DNA of 6,973 nucleotides from an uncultured Oscillospiraceae bacterium (GTDB lineage Bacteria; Bacillota; Clostridia; Oscillospirales; Oscillospiraceae): NCBI GenBank assembly GCA_958426425.1, contig CATZYY010000127.1:1-6973 (forward strand), given 5' to 3'. Under the pieces are notes generated by a model, which was not told the origin of the DNA, did no database searches, and was given only the letters and a program-made list of their open reading frames with translations. Positions 1 through 6,029 of the stretch are shown in pieces. Position 1 is the first letter of the stretch; the number at the start of each line of letters is the position of its first letter. The position numbers were made by a program, and so were the translations under genes.

Positions 1-127
1 CGCAGTTGATGGAGGGGCGGATCATGGGGTGATCCACCCAGTTGTCGATCTTCTCCCCGAACATGTACACCCGGGTTTTCAGCTTGCGCAGGCTCTCAAC
101 GTATTCCTGTGCGGTCATCAATGCCAT
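1..127 (-). CDS. abfD: 4-hydroxybutyryl-CoA dehydratase / vinylacetyl-CoA delta-isomerase, N-terminal part (cut by window edge)
   Basis: Only the first 42 codons lie in the window. They begin MALMTAQEYVESLRKL and continue with a segment containing RVYMFGEKI and the WVDHPMIRPSINC block, which I recognise as the start of the AbfD family (Clostridium aminobutyricum type). In that family the enzyme is a cytosolic [4Fe-4S]/FAD protein that dehydrates 4-hydroxybutyryl-CoA to vinylacetyl-CoA and isomerises it to crotonyl-CoA. The cluster and flavin ligands lie beyond the edge, so catalytic competence cannot be checked. The start at 127 is supported by a GAGGAGG ribosome binding site (minus strand, 142-136) with 8 nt spacing; an in-frame ATG three codons downstream lacks one at that distance. 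It is the third gene of the minus-strand operon, 36 bp after the CoA-transferase. A paralogous 4-hydroxyphenylacetate 3-hydroxylase-family enzyme is the main alternative, but the N-terminal match is close. Confidence 0.87.
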   Translation of the reverse strand, partial: MALMTAQEYVESLRKLKTRVYMFGEKIDNWVDHPMIRPSINC

Positions 128-163
128 TCTTTTTTCCTCCTCAATATGGTTGGGGCTTTTTGA

Positions 164-1720
164 TTAGTCGTTGGCCAGACCCATGAGCTCATCCTTGAAG
201 ATGCGCTCGTCCATGAGCTTCAGGTCCTCGCTGATCTGCGGCATGAACTCCATCTGGTCCAGCACCTGGGTCTGCAGGTCGATGCCGGGAGCCACTTCGA
301 TCAGCGTCACGCCCTCGGGCCGCAGCTCGAACACGGCGCGCTCGGTGATGTAGAGGACCGGCTGATGGACCTTGTTGGCGTAGGTGCCGGAGAAGGTGAT
401 GTGCTCCACCTGATTGACGAACTTCTTCTTGGCGCCCTCCTGGGTAATGACCAGCTTGCCGTCCCGGCACTCGGTCTTGAGGCCCTTGGCAGTAAAGGTA
501 CCGCAGTAGACCACCTTCTTGGCGTTCTGGGTGATGTCGATGAAGCCGCCGGCGCCGGCAAGGCGGGTGCCGAACTTGGACACATTCAGATCGCCGTTGG
601 GCGCGGTCTCGGCCAGGCCCAGGAAGGCCACATCCAGGCCGCCGCCCTGATAGAAGTCGAACTGCACGTTGTGGTCCAAAATGGCCATGGAGTTGGCCGC
701 GCCGCCGAATTGGGTGCCGCCGTAGGGCACGCCGGCGATGGAGCCGGCCTCCACGGTCAGGGTCATCTTGTTGGAGATGCCCTCCTCGGCGGCCACGTTG
801 GCAATCTTCTCGGGAGCGCCGGTGCCCAGGTTCACGATGGCGTCCTGGGGCAGCTCCATGGCGGCCCGGCGGGCGATGATCTTCTTGGCGTCCAGAGGGA
901 TGGCGGGGATGTCGTCCACAGGGATGCGGAACTCACCGCTGAGGGCGCCGTCATAGGGCATGCCCAGGCACTGGAGGTTGTCCTCAATGGAACCCACCAC
1001 AATGGCGTCCACATAGATGCCGGGGATCTTCACCAGACGGGGGTCCAGGGTACCGCCCTGGACAATCTTCTCCACCTGGACGATGACCTTACCGCCGGAG
1101 TTCTTGGTGGCCTGGCACTGGGCGGTCACGTCCAGAGGGCCGATCTCACGGTGGACGGTGCAGTTGCCGTACTCGTCGGCATAGCTGGCCCGGACCAGGC
1201 ACACGTCAATGGGGATAGGCTTGTAGAGCAGCCGCTCCTCCCCCTCGATGTTGACGATCTTGACCAGATCCTCCTTGGTGCACTCGTTGAGCTTGCCGCC
1301 GCCGTTGCGGGGGTCCACGAAGGTGTACAGGCCCACGTGGGTGATGGTGCCGATGTTGTGGGCGGCGATGTCACGGTACATGTGGGTGATGACGCCCTGG
1401 GGCAGGTTATAAGCCTCCAGCTTGTTGGCCAGGGCCAGCTCGCCCAGCTTGGCGGCGCGGTCCCAATGGCCGCCCACCACGCGCTTGCACATGCCCTCAT
1501 GGCCGAAGTGATCGCCGCCGGTGCCGTCCCGGTGGCCCTGACCGGCCGCGAAGAACAATGTCAAATCTCTGGGATGTCCGGTTTCCACGAAACGCTTTTC
1601 CAGGGCCTTGGTCAGTGCTTCAGGGCAGGCGCAGCTAACGAAGCCGCCGGTGGAGACGGTGTCCCCATCCTGTACCAGCAGGGCCGCTTCCTCAGCGGTC
1701 AGTACACGAACTTTCTTCAT
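164..1720 (-). CDS. Class I acyl-CoA:carboxylate CoA-transferase (propionate/acetate CoA-transferase type)
   Basis: The 518-residue protein has the length and organisation of propionate CoA-transferase (Pct) and YdiF-like enzymes. An alpha-type half covers roughly residues 1-260 and a beta-type half about 280-500, fused in one chain. The probable catalytic glutamate is E324 in TLTVEAGSIAGVP; the family forms a glutamyl-CoA thioester there, and the number equals that of the catalytic Glu in the characterised Pct. Glycine-rich loops such as GGGLDVAFLG (359-368) and GAGGFIDI (389-396) are also typical. The enzyme moves CoA from acetyl-, propionyl- or butyryl-CoA to a free acid in the cytosol. 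Its place between a crotonase and abfD suggests 4-hydroxybutyrate as acceptor, but this is inference: the known 4-hydroxybutyrate CoA-transferases (AbfT/Cat2) belong to a different subgroup. The start at 1720 (MKKVRVLTAEEA) follows an AAGAGGG ribosome binding site with 9 nt spacing, 34 bp after the crotonase stop. Confidence 0.9.
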   Translation of the reverse strand: MKKVRVLTAEEAALLVQDGDTVSTGGFVSCACPEALTKALEKRFVETGHPRDLTLFFAAGQGHRDGTGGDHFGHEGMCKRVVGGHWDRAAKLGELALANKLEAYNLPQGVITHMYRDIAAHNIGTITHVGLYTFVDPRNGGGKLNECTKEDLVKIVNIEGEERLLYKPIPIDVCLVRASYADEYGNCTVHREIGPLDVTAQCQATKNSGGKVIVQVEKIVQGGTLDPRLVKIPGIYVDAIVVGSIEDNLQCLGMPYDGALSGEFRIPVDDIPAIPLDAKKIIARRAAMELPQDAIVNLGTGAPEKIANVAAEEGISNKMTLTVEAGSIAGVPYGGTQFGGAANSMAILDHNVQFDFYQGGGLDVAFLGLAETAPNGDLNVSKFGTRLAGAGGFIDITQNAKKVVYCGTFTAKGLKTECRDGKLVITQEGAKKKFVNQVEHITFSGTYANKVHQPVLYITERAVFELRPEGVTLIEVAPGIDLQTQVLDQMEFMPQISEDLKLMDERIFKDELMGLAND

Positions 1721-1754
1721 GACTTCAATCCCTCTTTAATATATGTATATTTTC

Positions 1755-2555
1755 TTACTTGTTCTGGAAGTGCTTTTCCTTGCGCTTTTCCAGGAAGGCG
1801 CCCATGCCCTCCTTCTGGTCCTCGGTGGCAAAGCACATGGCAAACAGCTCGTTCTCCAGAGCGATGCCGTCGTCAATGTCCATCTGCATGCCCCGGTCGA
1901 TGCAGGCCTTGGAGTACTTGACGGCGATGGGGGCGTTGACGGTGAAGGACTTGGCCATGGCGATGGCGCCGTTCATCAGCTCCTCGGGAGGATACACGGC
2001 GTTGACCAGACCGATCTCCTTGGCCTCAGCGGCGCCGATGGTCTTGCCGGAGAAGATCAGCTCCTTGGCCTTGGCGATGCCCACACGGCGGGGCAGACGC
2101 TGGGTGCCGGAGAAGCCGGGGGTGATGCCCAGGCCCACCTCGGGCTGACCGAACTTGGCGCCGCCCTTGCCCTCGGCGTTGGGGCCGGCAGCCAGGATGA
2201 TGTCGCAGGCCATGGCCAGCTCACAGCCGCCGCCCAGAGCAAAGCCGTTGACCGCGGCGATGGTGGGGATCTCCAGCTTTTCAATGCGGCGCATCAGAGC
2301 ACTGCCTCTCTGGCCCCACTTGCGGCCGCCGGCCACATCCAGGGGCTTCTGCTCGCCGATATCGGCGCCGGCCACAAAGGAACGGCCCTCGCCGGTGATG
2401 ATGAAGGCGCCCAGCTCGGCGTCCTTCTCCACCTCGGTGATGACCTGCTCCAGCTCGGAGATAACCGTGGAGTTCAAAGCGTTCAGGGCTTCGGGACGAT
2501 TGATGGTGGCAATACCGATGTTGCCGTTCTTCTCGTAACGAATGGTCTGATACAT
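1755..2555 (-). CDS. Enoyl-CoA hydratase / 3-hydroxybutyryl-CoA dehydratase (crotonase family)
   Basis: A 266-residue crotonase-fold enzyme, close to the roughly 260 residues of clostridial Crt. It hydrates crotonyl-CoA to 3-hydroxybutyryl-CoA, or catalyses the reverse. Visible signatures are SFVAGADI (59-66) and ALGGG (106-110) for the oxyanion hole, and the two acid/base glutamates E112 (GGGCELAMACD) and E139 (FGQPEVGLGITPGFSGTQRL). Both glutamates are present, so hydratase activity is likely. I start it at the ATG at 2555 (MYQTIRYEKNG), which has an AGGAGGAG site 7 nt upstream. The frame stays open to 2738, but that extension runs through the promoter and has no family similarity. An extra stretch, about residues 124-133 (GPNAEGKGGA), adds roughly seven residues relative to ordinary Crt. 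It is the first gene of the minus-strand operon, behind a sigma-54 promoter. Another crotonase-family activity is possible. Confidence 0.9.
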   Translation of the reverse strand: MYQTIRYEKNGNIGIATINRPEALNALNSTVISELEQVITEVEKDAELGAFIITGEGRSFVAGADIGEQKPLDVAGGRKWGQRGSALMRRIEKLEIPTIAAVNGFALGGGCELAMACDIILAAGPNAEGKGGAKFGQPEVGLGITPGFSGTQRLPRRVGIAKAKELIFSGKTIGAAEAKEIGLVNAVYPPEELMNGAIAMAKSFTVNAPIAVKYSKACIDRGMQMDIDDGIALENELFAMCFATEDQKEGMGAFLEKRKEKHFQNK

Positions 2556-2562
2556 TGCAGAT

Positions 2563-2570
2563 CTCCTCCT
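2563..2570 (-). promoter_or_regulatory. Ribosome binding site that fixes the crotonase start
   Basis: On the minus strand this reads AGGAGGAG, followed by 7 nt and then the ATG at 2555. It decides between this start and the longer open frame reaching 2738, whose upstream part overlaps the promoter. Confidence 0.85.
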
Positions 2571-2615
2571 CATAATTTCATCGGGCCAGGCCCGGTTTTC
2601 GTTGATAAAAATTAT

Positions 2616-2631
2616 AGCAAATTCAGTGCCA
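2616..2631 (-). promoter_or_regulatory. Sigma-54 (-24/-12) promoter of the crotonase / CoA-transferase / abfD operon
   Basis: The minus strand reads TGGCAC-N5-TTGCT, a full match to the consensus TGGCAC-N5-TTGCW. The -24 GG is at 2630-2629 and the -12 GC at 2618-2617. Transcription should begin near 2605, giving a leader of about 50 nt before the crotonase ATG. The site points into the catabolic operon and lies beside genes for a sigma-54 activator and for RpoN, which makes a chance match unlikely. A sigma-A-like pair overlaps it: TTGTAA at 2640-2635 and TATAAT at 2616-2611, with 18 nt spacing. A second, sigma-A-driven start at almost the same place therefore cannot be excluded. Confidence 0.85.
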
Positions 2632-2744
2632 ATTTTACAAGGGCTTTTTGCCTGCCAGAGCTGCCGTTTTCTGTGCACCCTGGCAAAATGCGGCCGCGTC
2701 TCCTTGTGGTTTTGACGAGGAGAAAGCCGCCCATCCAAGGCGGG

Positions 2745-2760
2745 TATTCAAAAATGAATA
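2745..2760. promoter_or_regulatory. Palindromic enhancer site 1 (TATTCA-N4-TGAATA)
   Basis: A perfect 6-bp inverted repeat, TATTCA-AAAA-TGAATA, centred about 148 bp upstream of the predicted sigma-54 transcription start. This is the usual distance for a sigma-54 activator binding site. The same palindrome recurs at 2875-2890 and 2896-2911. The Fis-type helix-turn-helix of the divergent activator is the natural candidate to bind it; that assignment is inference. Confidence 0.72.
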
Positions 2761-2804
2761 GCGTAATTTTTCTTGCCTTTGCTGAAATTCCCAGAGTGCT
2801 TTTG

Positions 2805-2828
2805 TGCGGGAGTCCTAGTTTTCCCGCA
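2805..2828. repeat. Inverted repeat of unknown role in the control region
   Basis: TGCGGGA (2805-2811) is repeated in inverted form as TCCCGCA (2822-2828), with a 10-nt spacer. It lies between enhancer sites 1 and 2 and does not share their half-site. No run of T follows on either strand, so it does not look like a terminator. It could be a binding site for a second protein or chance. Confidence 0.35.
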
Positions 2829-2874
2829 AATTTCTGTAAAAACAGACAGAGAAATCCCTCGAATTTTCTCTTTC

Positions 2875-2890
2875 TATTCATTCTTGAATA
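2875..2890. promoter_or_regulatory. Palindromic enhancer/operator site 2 (TATTCA-N4-TGAATA)
   Basis: A second perfect copy of the palindrome, TATTCA-TTCT-TGAATA, about 278 bp upstream of the sigma-54 start. It ends directly before the extended -10 element of the likely activator promoter (2891-2899), so bound protein would cover the -35 region. This suggests autorepression as well as enhancer function. Confidence 0.72.
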
Positions 2891-2899
2891 TGATATACT
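2891..2899 (+). promoter_or_regulatory. Probable extended -10 promoter of the activator-rpoN operon
   Basis: TGATATACT matches the extended -10 pattern TGn-TATAAT with one change. No convincing -35 hexamer is seen 17 nt upstream, which extended -10 promoters can tolerate. Transcription would start near 2906. Palindromes 2 and 3 sit on either side and overlap it. If correct, the coding start of the activator must lie downstream of about 2906. Confidence 0.45.
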
Positions 2900-2911
2900 C
2901 AAAAGTGAATA
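2896..2911. promoter_or_regulatory. Palindromic enhancer/operator site 3 (one mismatch)
   Basis: TACTCA-AAAG-TGAATA is the same palindrome with one mismatch in the left half. Its centre is 21 bp from that of site 2, two helical turns, so two activator dimers would sit on the same DNA face. This supports cooperative binding. Confidence 0.6.
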
Positions 2912-2934
2912 AAATCGGTCCGCAAGGCGGGCTG

Positions 2935-4404
2935 TTGGAAGGGCTGGTGAAATTTTTGTCACAAGCTACAAATTTGTCTGCCATTTTTGACGACGACATC
3001 AATCTTAAGGGCCTGTTTGATATTTTGAACCCAGAAAACAATCTGGTTTTGGCCGATGACATGATGCTCTCCGACGCCAAGGGCATCATTTTGCGGGTCA
3101 GCGAAACCTATGAGCGGAACTTCGGCTTCGCCCACAACTCCATCGTGGGCAAGTCCGCCTTCGATCTGGAGGCCGACGGCACCTTTACCCCCTGCATCAC
3201 GGCGGAGGTCATTCGGCAAAAGCGGAAGATCACCTCCACCCAGACCATCAACCACACCCACAAAAATGTCATGACCGTGGGCATTCCCCTCTTTGACGAC
3301 AATGGGGAGCTGAAGTACGCCGTGTGCTTCAACACCGTGTCCATGGAGCAGATCAACACCATCCAGCGCAACTACCGCCATCTGCAGGACTCCCTCCAGC
3401 AGTACTCCCAGGAGATTGCGGAGCTGCGGACCCGGGCCACCTCCACCACCCTGGTCTTCAAAAGCCACGCCATGCAGCGGCTGTGGACGCTGATTCAGAA
3501 CACCGCCAACACCAAGGCCAACATCCTGGTCACCGGGGAGACCGGCGTGGGCAAGAGCGCCGTGGCCAAGGCCATCCACGCCATGAGCAACCGCTCGGAC
3601 GGCCCCTTTATCGAGGTCAACTGCGCGGTGCTCCACGAAAATCTCATTGAATCAGAGCTGTTCGGCTACGAGAAGGGCGCCTTCACTGGCGCCGCCTCCG
3701 GCGGCAAAATCGGCAAGATCGAGCTGGCCAACCACGGCACGTTGTTTTTAGATGAGATTGGCGAGCTGCCGCCCCACATCCAGTCCAAGCTGCTGCAGCT
3801 GATCCAGGAGAAGACCATCGAGCGACTCTCCGGCACCCGGAAGATCGAGCTGGACTTCCGGCTGATCGTGGCCACCAACCGCAATCTGGAGGAGGAGGTC
3901 CAGCGGGGGTTGTTCCGCTCCGATCTCTTTTACCGGCTCAACGTCATCCGCATCCACATCCCTCCTCTCCGGCAGCGCAAGGAGGACATCTTCCCCCTGG
4001 CCCACCAGTTTTTGGCCCGGTTCTGCGGAGAGTATGGCAAAAGCCTCACCTTCAGCCCCCGGTTTTTGAACTTCCTGGAGCGGTATGACTGGCCAGGCAA
4101 TGTCCGCCAGCTGGAAAACCTTATTGAGCGGCTGGTCATCATTGTCCAGGACCCCATTATCGACGTCACCGCCCTGCCCCAGGAGTACACCGGCGATGCG
4201 GTGCCACCTCCCGCCGCGGTATTGGAGAGCTCCGGCACCCTGGCCCAGCGGATGGACGCTTACGAGGGGCAGATCATTCGGGACTCCTACCGCCGCTGCG
4301 GCACCACCGTGGCGGTGGCCAAGGACCTGGGCATCTCTCAGGCCACCGCCGCCCGGAAGATCGCCAAGTATGTCAGCAGCCGGGAGAGAGGAGGCCGCTC
4401 ATGA
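2935..4404 (+). CDS. PAS-domain sigma-54-dependent transcriptional activator (enhancer-binding protein)
   Basis: With a TTG start at 2935 the protein has 489 residues. A PAS-like sensory region spans about 45-135, followed by a helical linker (136-168) and the AAA+ domain (about 171-401). That domain has Walker A GETGVGKS (201-208), the sigma-54-contacting loop GAFTGA (248-253), Walker B TLFLDE (269-274), sensor I ATNRN (313-317), arginines in FRSDLFYRL (327-335) and the sensor II region NVRQLENL (389-396). A Fis-type helix-turn-helix ends the protein (about 441-481, with LGISQATAARKIAKY). It should bind upstream palindromes and remodel RNA polymerase-sigma-54 at the divergent catabolic promoter. 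There is no response-regulator receiver domain, so the signal is probably a small ligand on the PAS region; 4-hydroxybutyrate or a CoA ester is a guess. The start is uncertain. ATG 2890 is in frame but has no ribosome binding site and overlaps the probable promoter. TTG 2935 has AAGG 7 nt upstream, and GTG 2947 is another option. The stop overlaps rpoN by 4 nt. Confidence 0.9.
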   Translation: MEGLVKFLSQATNLSAIFDDDINLKGLFDILNPENNLVLADDMMLSDAKGIILRVSETYERNFGFAHNSIVGKSAFDLEADGTFTPCITAEVIRQKRKITSTQTINHTHKNVMTVGIPLFDDNGELKYAVCFNTVSMEQINTIQRNYRHLQDSLQQYSQEIAELRTRATSTTLVFKSHAMQRLWTLIQNTANTKANILVTGETGVGKSAVAKAIHAMSNRSDGPFIEVNCAVLHENLIESELFGYEKGAFTGAASGGKIGKIELANHGTLFLDEIGELPPHIQSKLLQLIQEKTIERLSGTRKIELDFRLIVATNRNLEEEVQRGLFRSDLFYRLNVIRIHIPPLRQRKEDIFPLAHQFLARFCGEYGKSLTFSPRFLNFLERYDWPGNVRQLENLIERLVIIVQDPIIDVTALPQEYTGDAVPPPAAVLESSGTLAQRMDAYEGQIIRDSYRRCGTTVAVAKDLGISQATAARKIAKYVSSRERGGRS

Positions 4405-5747
4405 GCCTTGTCACGCTGAAAACAGAACTGCGGCAGGAACTGAAGCTGACGCCTCAGCTCCTGCAATCCATGGAAATTTTGCAGATGAACTCCCAGGAGC
4501 TGCTGGAGTACCTGGGCAAAATCAGCGAGGAAAACCCCCTGGTGGAGCAGGAGGACGCCTCGGCCCTGCGCAGCGCCTACGAAGAGCTGCGGCAGAAAGC
4601 CAGCTGGATTGACGGCGGCCTCCATGGAGGCACCTTCACCCATGAGGACACGGCCGCCCCGGAACGGGGCGCTCTGGACCGGGAGACGGAGAGTCTCTCC
4701 GCCTTCCTCCGGGACCAGCTGGACCGGCGGCGCCTGCCAAAGCCCCTGCTGGCCCTGAGCCGGTATCTGGCGGAGCTGGTGGATGAGGACGGGTATCTGG
4801 CCCAGGAGGATCTGGACGGGCTGGAGAACATGAAGGTGCCCCAGTCCCTGCTGGACCAGGCCCTGGAGACCATTCAAAGCCTGGACCCTCCCGGCGTAGG
4901 CGCCAGGAGCCTTTCAGAGTGCCTGCTGCTGCAGCTGTCCCGGCAAAAGCATCCCTCCCCGGTGGTCATGGACATTGTGGCCCGCTTTTTGCCGGAACTG
5001 GGCCGGAAGCACTACGGCCCCATTGCCCGGGAGCTGGGCATCACCACTGCGGAGATCCAGGCGGCGGAGAAGGTCATCGCCTCCCTGGAGCCCCACCCCG
5101 GCCGGGCTTTTCAGCCGGCGGAGCCCACGGTTTACATCCGGCCCGATGTGTTCATTGTGGAGCTGGACGGAGAGCTCCAGGTGGTACTGAACGAGTACTA
5201 CCTGCCCCGGGTCACCATCAGCGACTACTACACCCGCCTTTTGAAGGAGTCCGACGAAAAGGAAACCAAAACGTACTTACAGCAGAAGATGCAGCAGGCC
5301 AAGTGGCTGCTGAACAGTCTGGAGCGCCGGGGCGGTACTCTGCGCCGCTGTGCCGAGGCCATCTTGGAGGCTCAGCGCCCCTTTTTCACCGGGGAGACCG
5401 GAGCGCTGTCCCCCATGAGCCTGCTGACCCTGGCGGACCGGCTGCAGGTCCATCCCTCCACCGTGTCCCGGGCAGTCCGGGGCAAATACCTCCAGTGCCG
5501 GCAGGGCACTTATCCACTGCGGTACTTTTTCAGCCACGCCGTGGGCGAAACCGGCCCCTCCCAACAGGCGGTGAAGCGGCGGCTGCTGGAGCTGGTGCGG
5601 CAGGAGGACCCTGCCCATCCCCTCAGCGATCAGACCCTGGTGGATCTGCTGGGAAAGGAGGGCATTCACCTGGCCCGCCGGACCGTGGCCAAGTACCGTG
5701 TGGAGCTGCGAATCCCCTCCTCCACTGGCCGGCGCAGCCGGCACTGA
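4401..5747 (+). CDS. rpoN: RNA polymerase sigma-54 factor
   Basis: The 448-residue protein has all parts of sigma-54. The glutamine/leucine-rich region I (about 5-48, LKLTPQLLQSMEILQM) contacts activators and the -12 DNA. The core-binding domain contains LDPPGVGARSLSECLLLQL (161-179) and GRAFQP...VYIRPDVFIV. A helix-turn-helix follows (about 342-362, LADRLQVHPSTVSRAVRGKY). The RpoN box, ARRTVAKYRV at 425-434, reads the -24 element; the consensus ends in E where this protein has V434. Sigma-54 lets polymerase form closed complexes that need an ATP-driven activator to open. The ATG at 4401 overlaps the activator stop (ATGA) and has AGGAGG 6 nt upstream inside the activator gene, so the two are co-transcribed and probably translationally coupled. 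A hairpin terminator follows about 70 bp after the stop. Confidence 0.96.
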   Translation: MSLVTLKTELRQELKLTPQLLQSMEILQMNSQELLEYLGKISEENPLVEQEDASALRSAYEELRQKASWIDGGLHGGTFTHEDTAAPERGALDRETESLSAFLRDQLDRRRLPKPLLALSRYLAELVDEDGYLAQEDLDGLENMKVPQSLLDQALETIQSLDPPGVGARSLSECLLLQLSRQKHPSPVVMDIVARFLPELGRKHYGPIARELGITTAEIQAAEKVIASLEPHPGRAFQPAEPTVYIRPDVFIVELDGELQVVLNEYYLPRVTISDYYTRLLKESDEKETKTYLQQKMQQAKWLLNSLERRGGTLRRCAEAILEAQRPFFTGETGALSPMSLLTLADRLQVHPSTVSRAVRGKYLQCRQGTYPLRYFFSHAVGETGPSQQAVKRRLLELVRQEDPAHPLSDQTLVDLLGKEGIHLARRTVAKYRVELRIPSSTGRRSRH

Positions 5748-5816
5748 GCCCTCCTTCACTCTAACCCTTGGCAGGGACCAGCGGCCACTGAAACCCGAAT
5801 TCAATTAATAAAGGAG

Positions 5817-5849
5817 AGACGGCGAAGCCTGTATTTGGCTTCGCCGTCT
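5817..5849 (+). terminator. Intrinsic terminator of the activator-rpoN operon
   Basis: A perfect 13-bp stem, AGACGGCGAAGCC paired with GGCTTCGCCGTCT, closes a 7-nt loop and is followed on the plus strand by TTGGTTTCTTTT. The tail is moderately T-rich. Because the stem is symmetric and the other side is AT-rich, it may also stop minus-strand transcripts arriving from ftsH. Confidence 0.78.
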
Positions 5850-5896
5850 TGGTTTCTTTTGAATATGGCAGCTGGGTGTAAACTATATTGTTTGCC

Positions 5897-5943
5897 CGGC
5901 CGCCGCAGGGTGTACGCCCAAGCAGACACCATCGGGGCGGCCG
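5897..5943. other. Nested inverted repeats, candidate structured RNA element
   Basis: CGGCCGCC (5897-5904) pairs with GGCGGCCG (5936-5943), and inside it GGTGT (5909-5913) pairs with ACACC (5926-5930). This gives a two-tier hairpin with a small internal loop and a 12-nt apical loop. On the plus strand a promoter-like pair precedes it: TTGAAT at 5859-5864 and TATATT at 5884-5889, though the 19-nt spacing is wide. A transcript could run to the hairpin at 6030-6061. The evidence is weak and the strand uncertain. Confidence 0.25.
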
Positions 5944-6029
5944 CCCGTTGAATTCCCCCGGCAGGCACTGTCTTACGCAGCGGCCTTTTGACCCCCACCA
6001 CAGGAAACCGCCTGCTGCTTCTACAATTT

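Noticed and set aside
365..1921. Long plus-strand open frame of 518 codons opposite the CoA-transferase.
   Set aside because: It is antisense to a clear enzyme gene. Its translation is low-complexity (rich in G, A, L, V, H, D), as expected from the mirrored codon bias of a GC-rich gene, and it has no family signature.
2646..2688. Inverted repeat TTTTGCC / GGCAAAA, with an alternative TGCCAG / CTGGCA pairing, between the promoter and enhancer site 1.
   Set aside because: The arms are short with spacers of more than 20 nt and the alternative pairings conflict; I could not separate it from chance.
2556..2738. N-terminal extension of the crotonase to an upstream start at 2738.
   Set aside because: It would run through the sigma-54 promoter, lacks crotonase similarity, and the ATG at 2555 has a strong ribosome binding site.
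2773..2889. N-terminal extension of the activator to a TTG at 2773.
   Set aside because: The stretch is AT-rich, carries several palindromes and encodes no recognisable domain; it is better read as control region.
1743..2912. Long plus-strand open frame of 389 codons across the crotonase gene and the control region.
   Set aside because: It is antisense to the crotonase and then crosses the promoter region with no conserved sequence; another codon-bias shadow.
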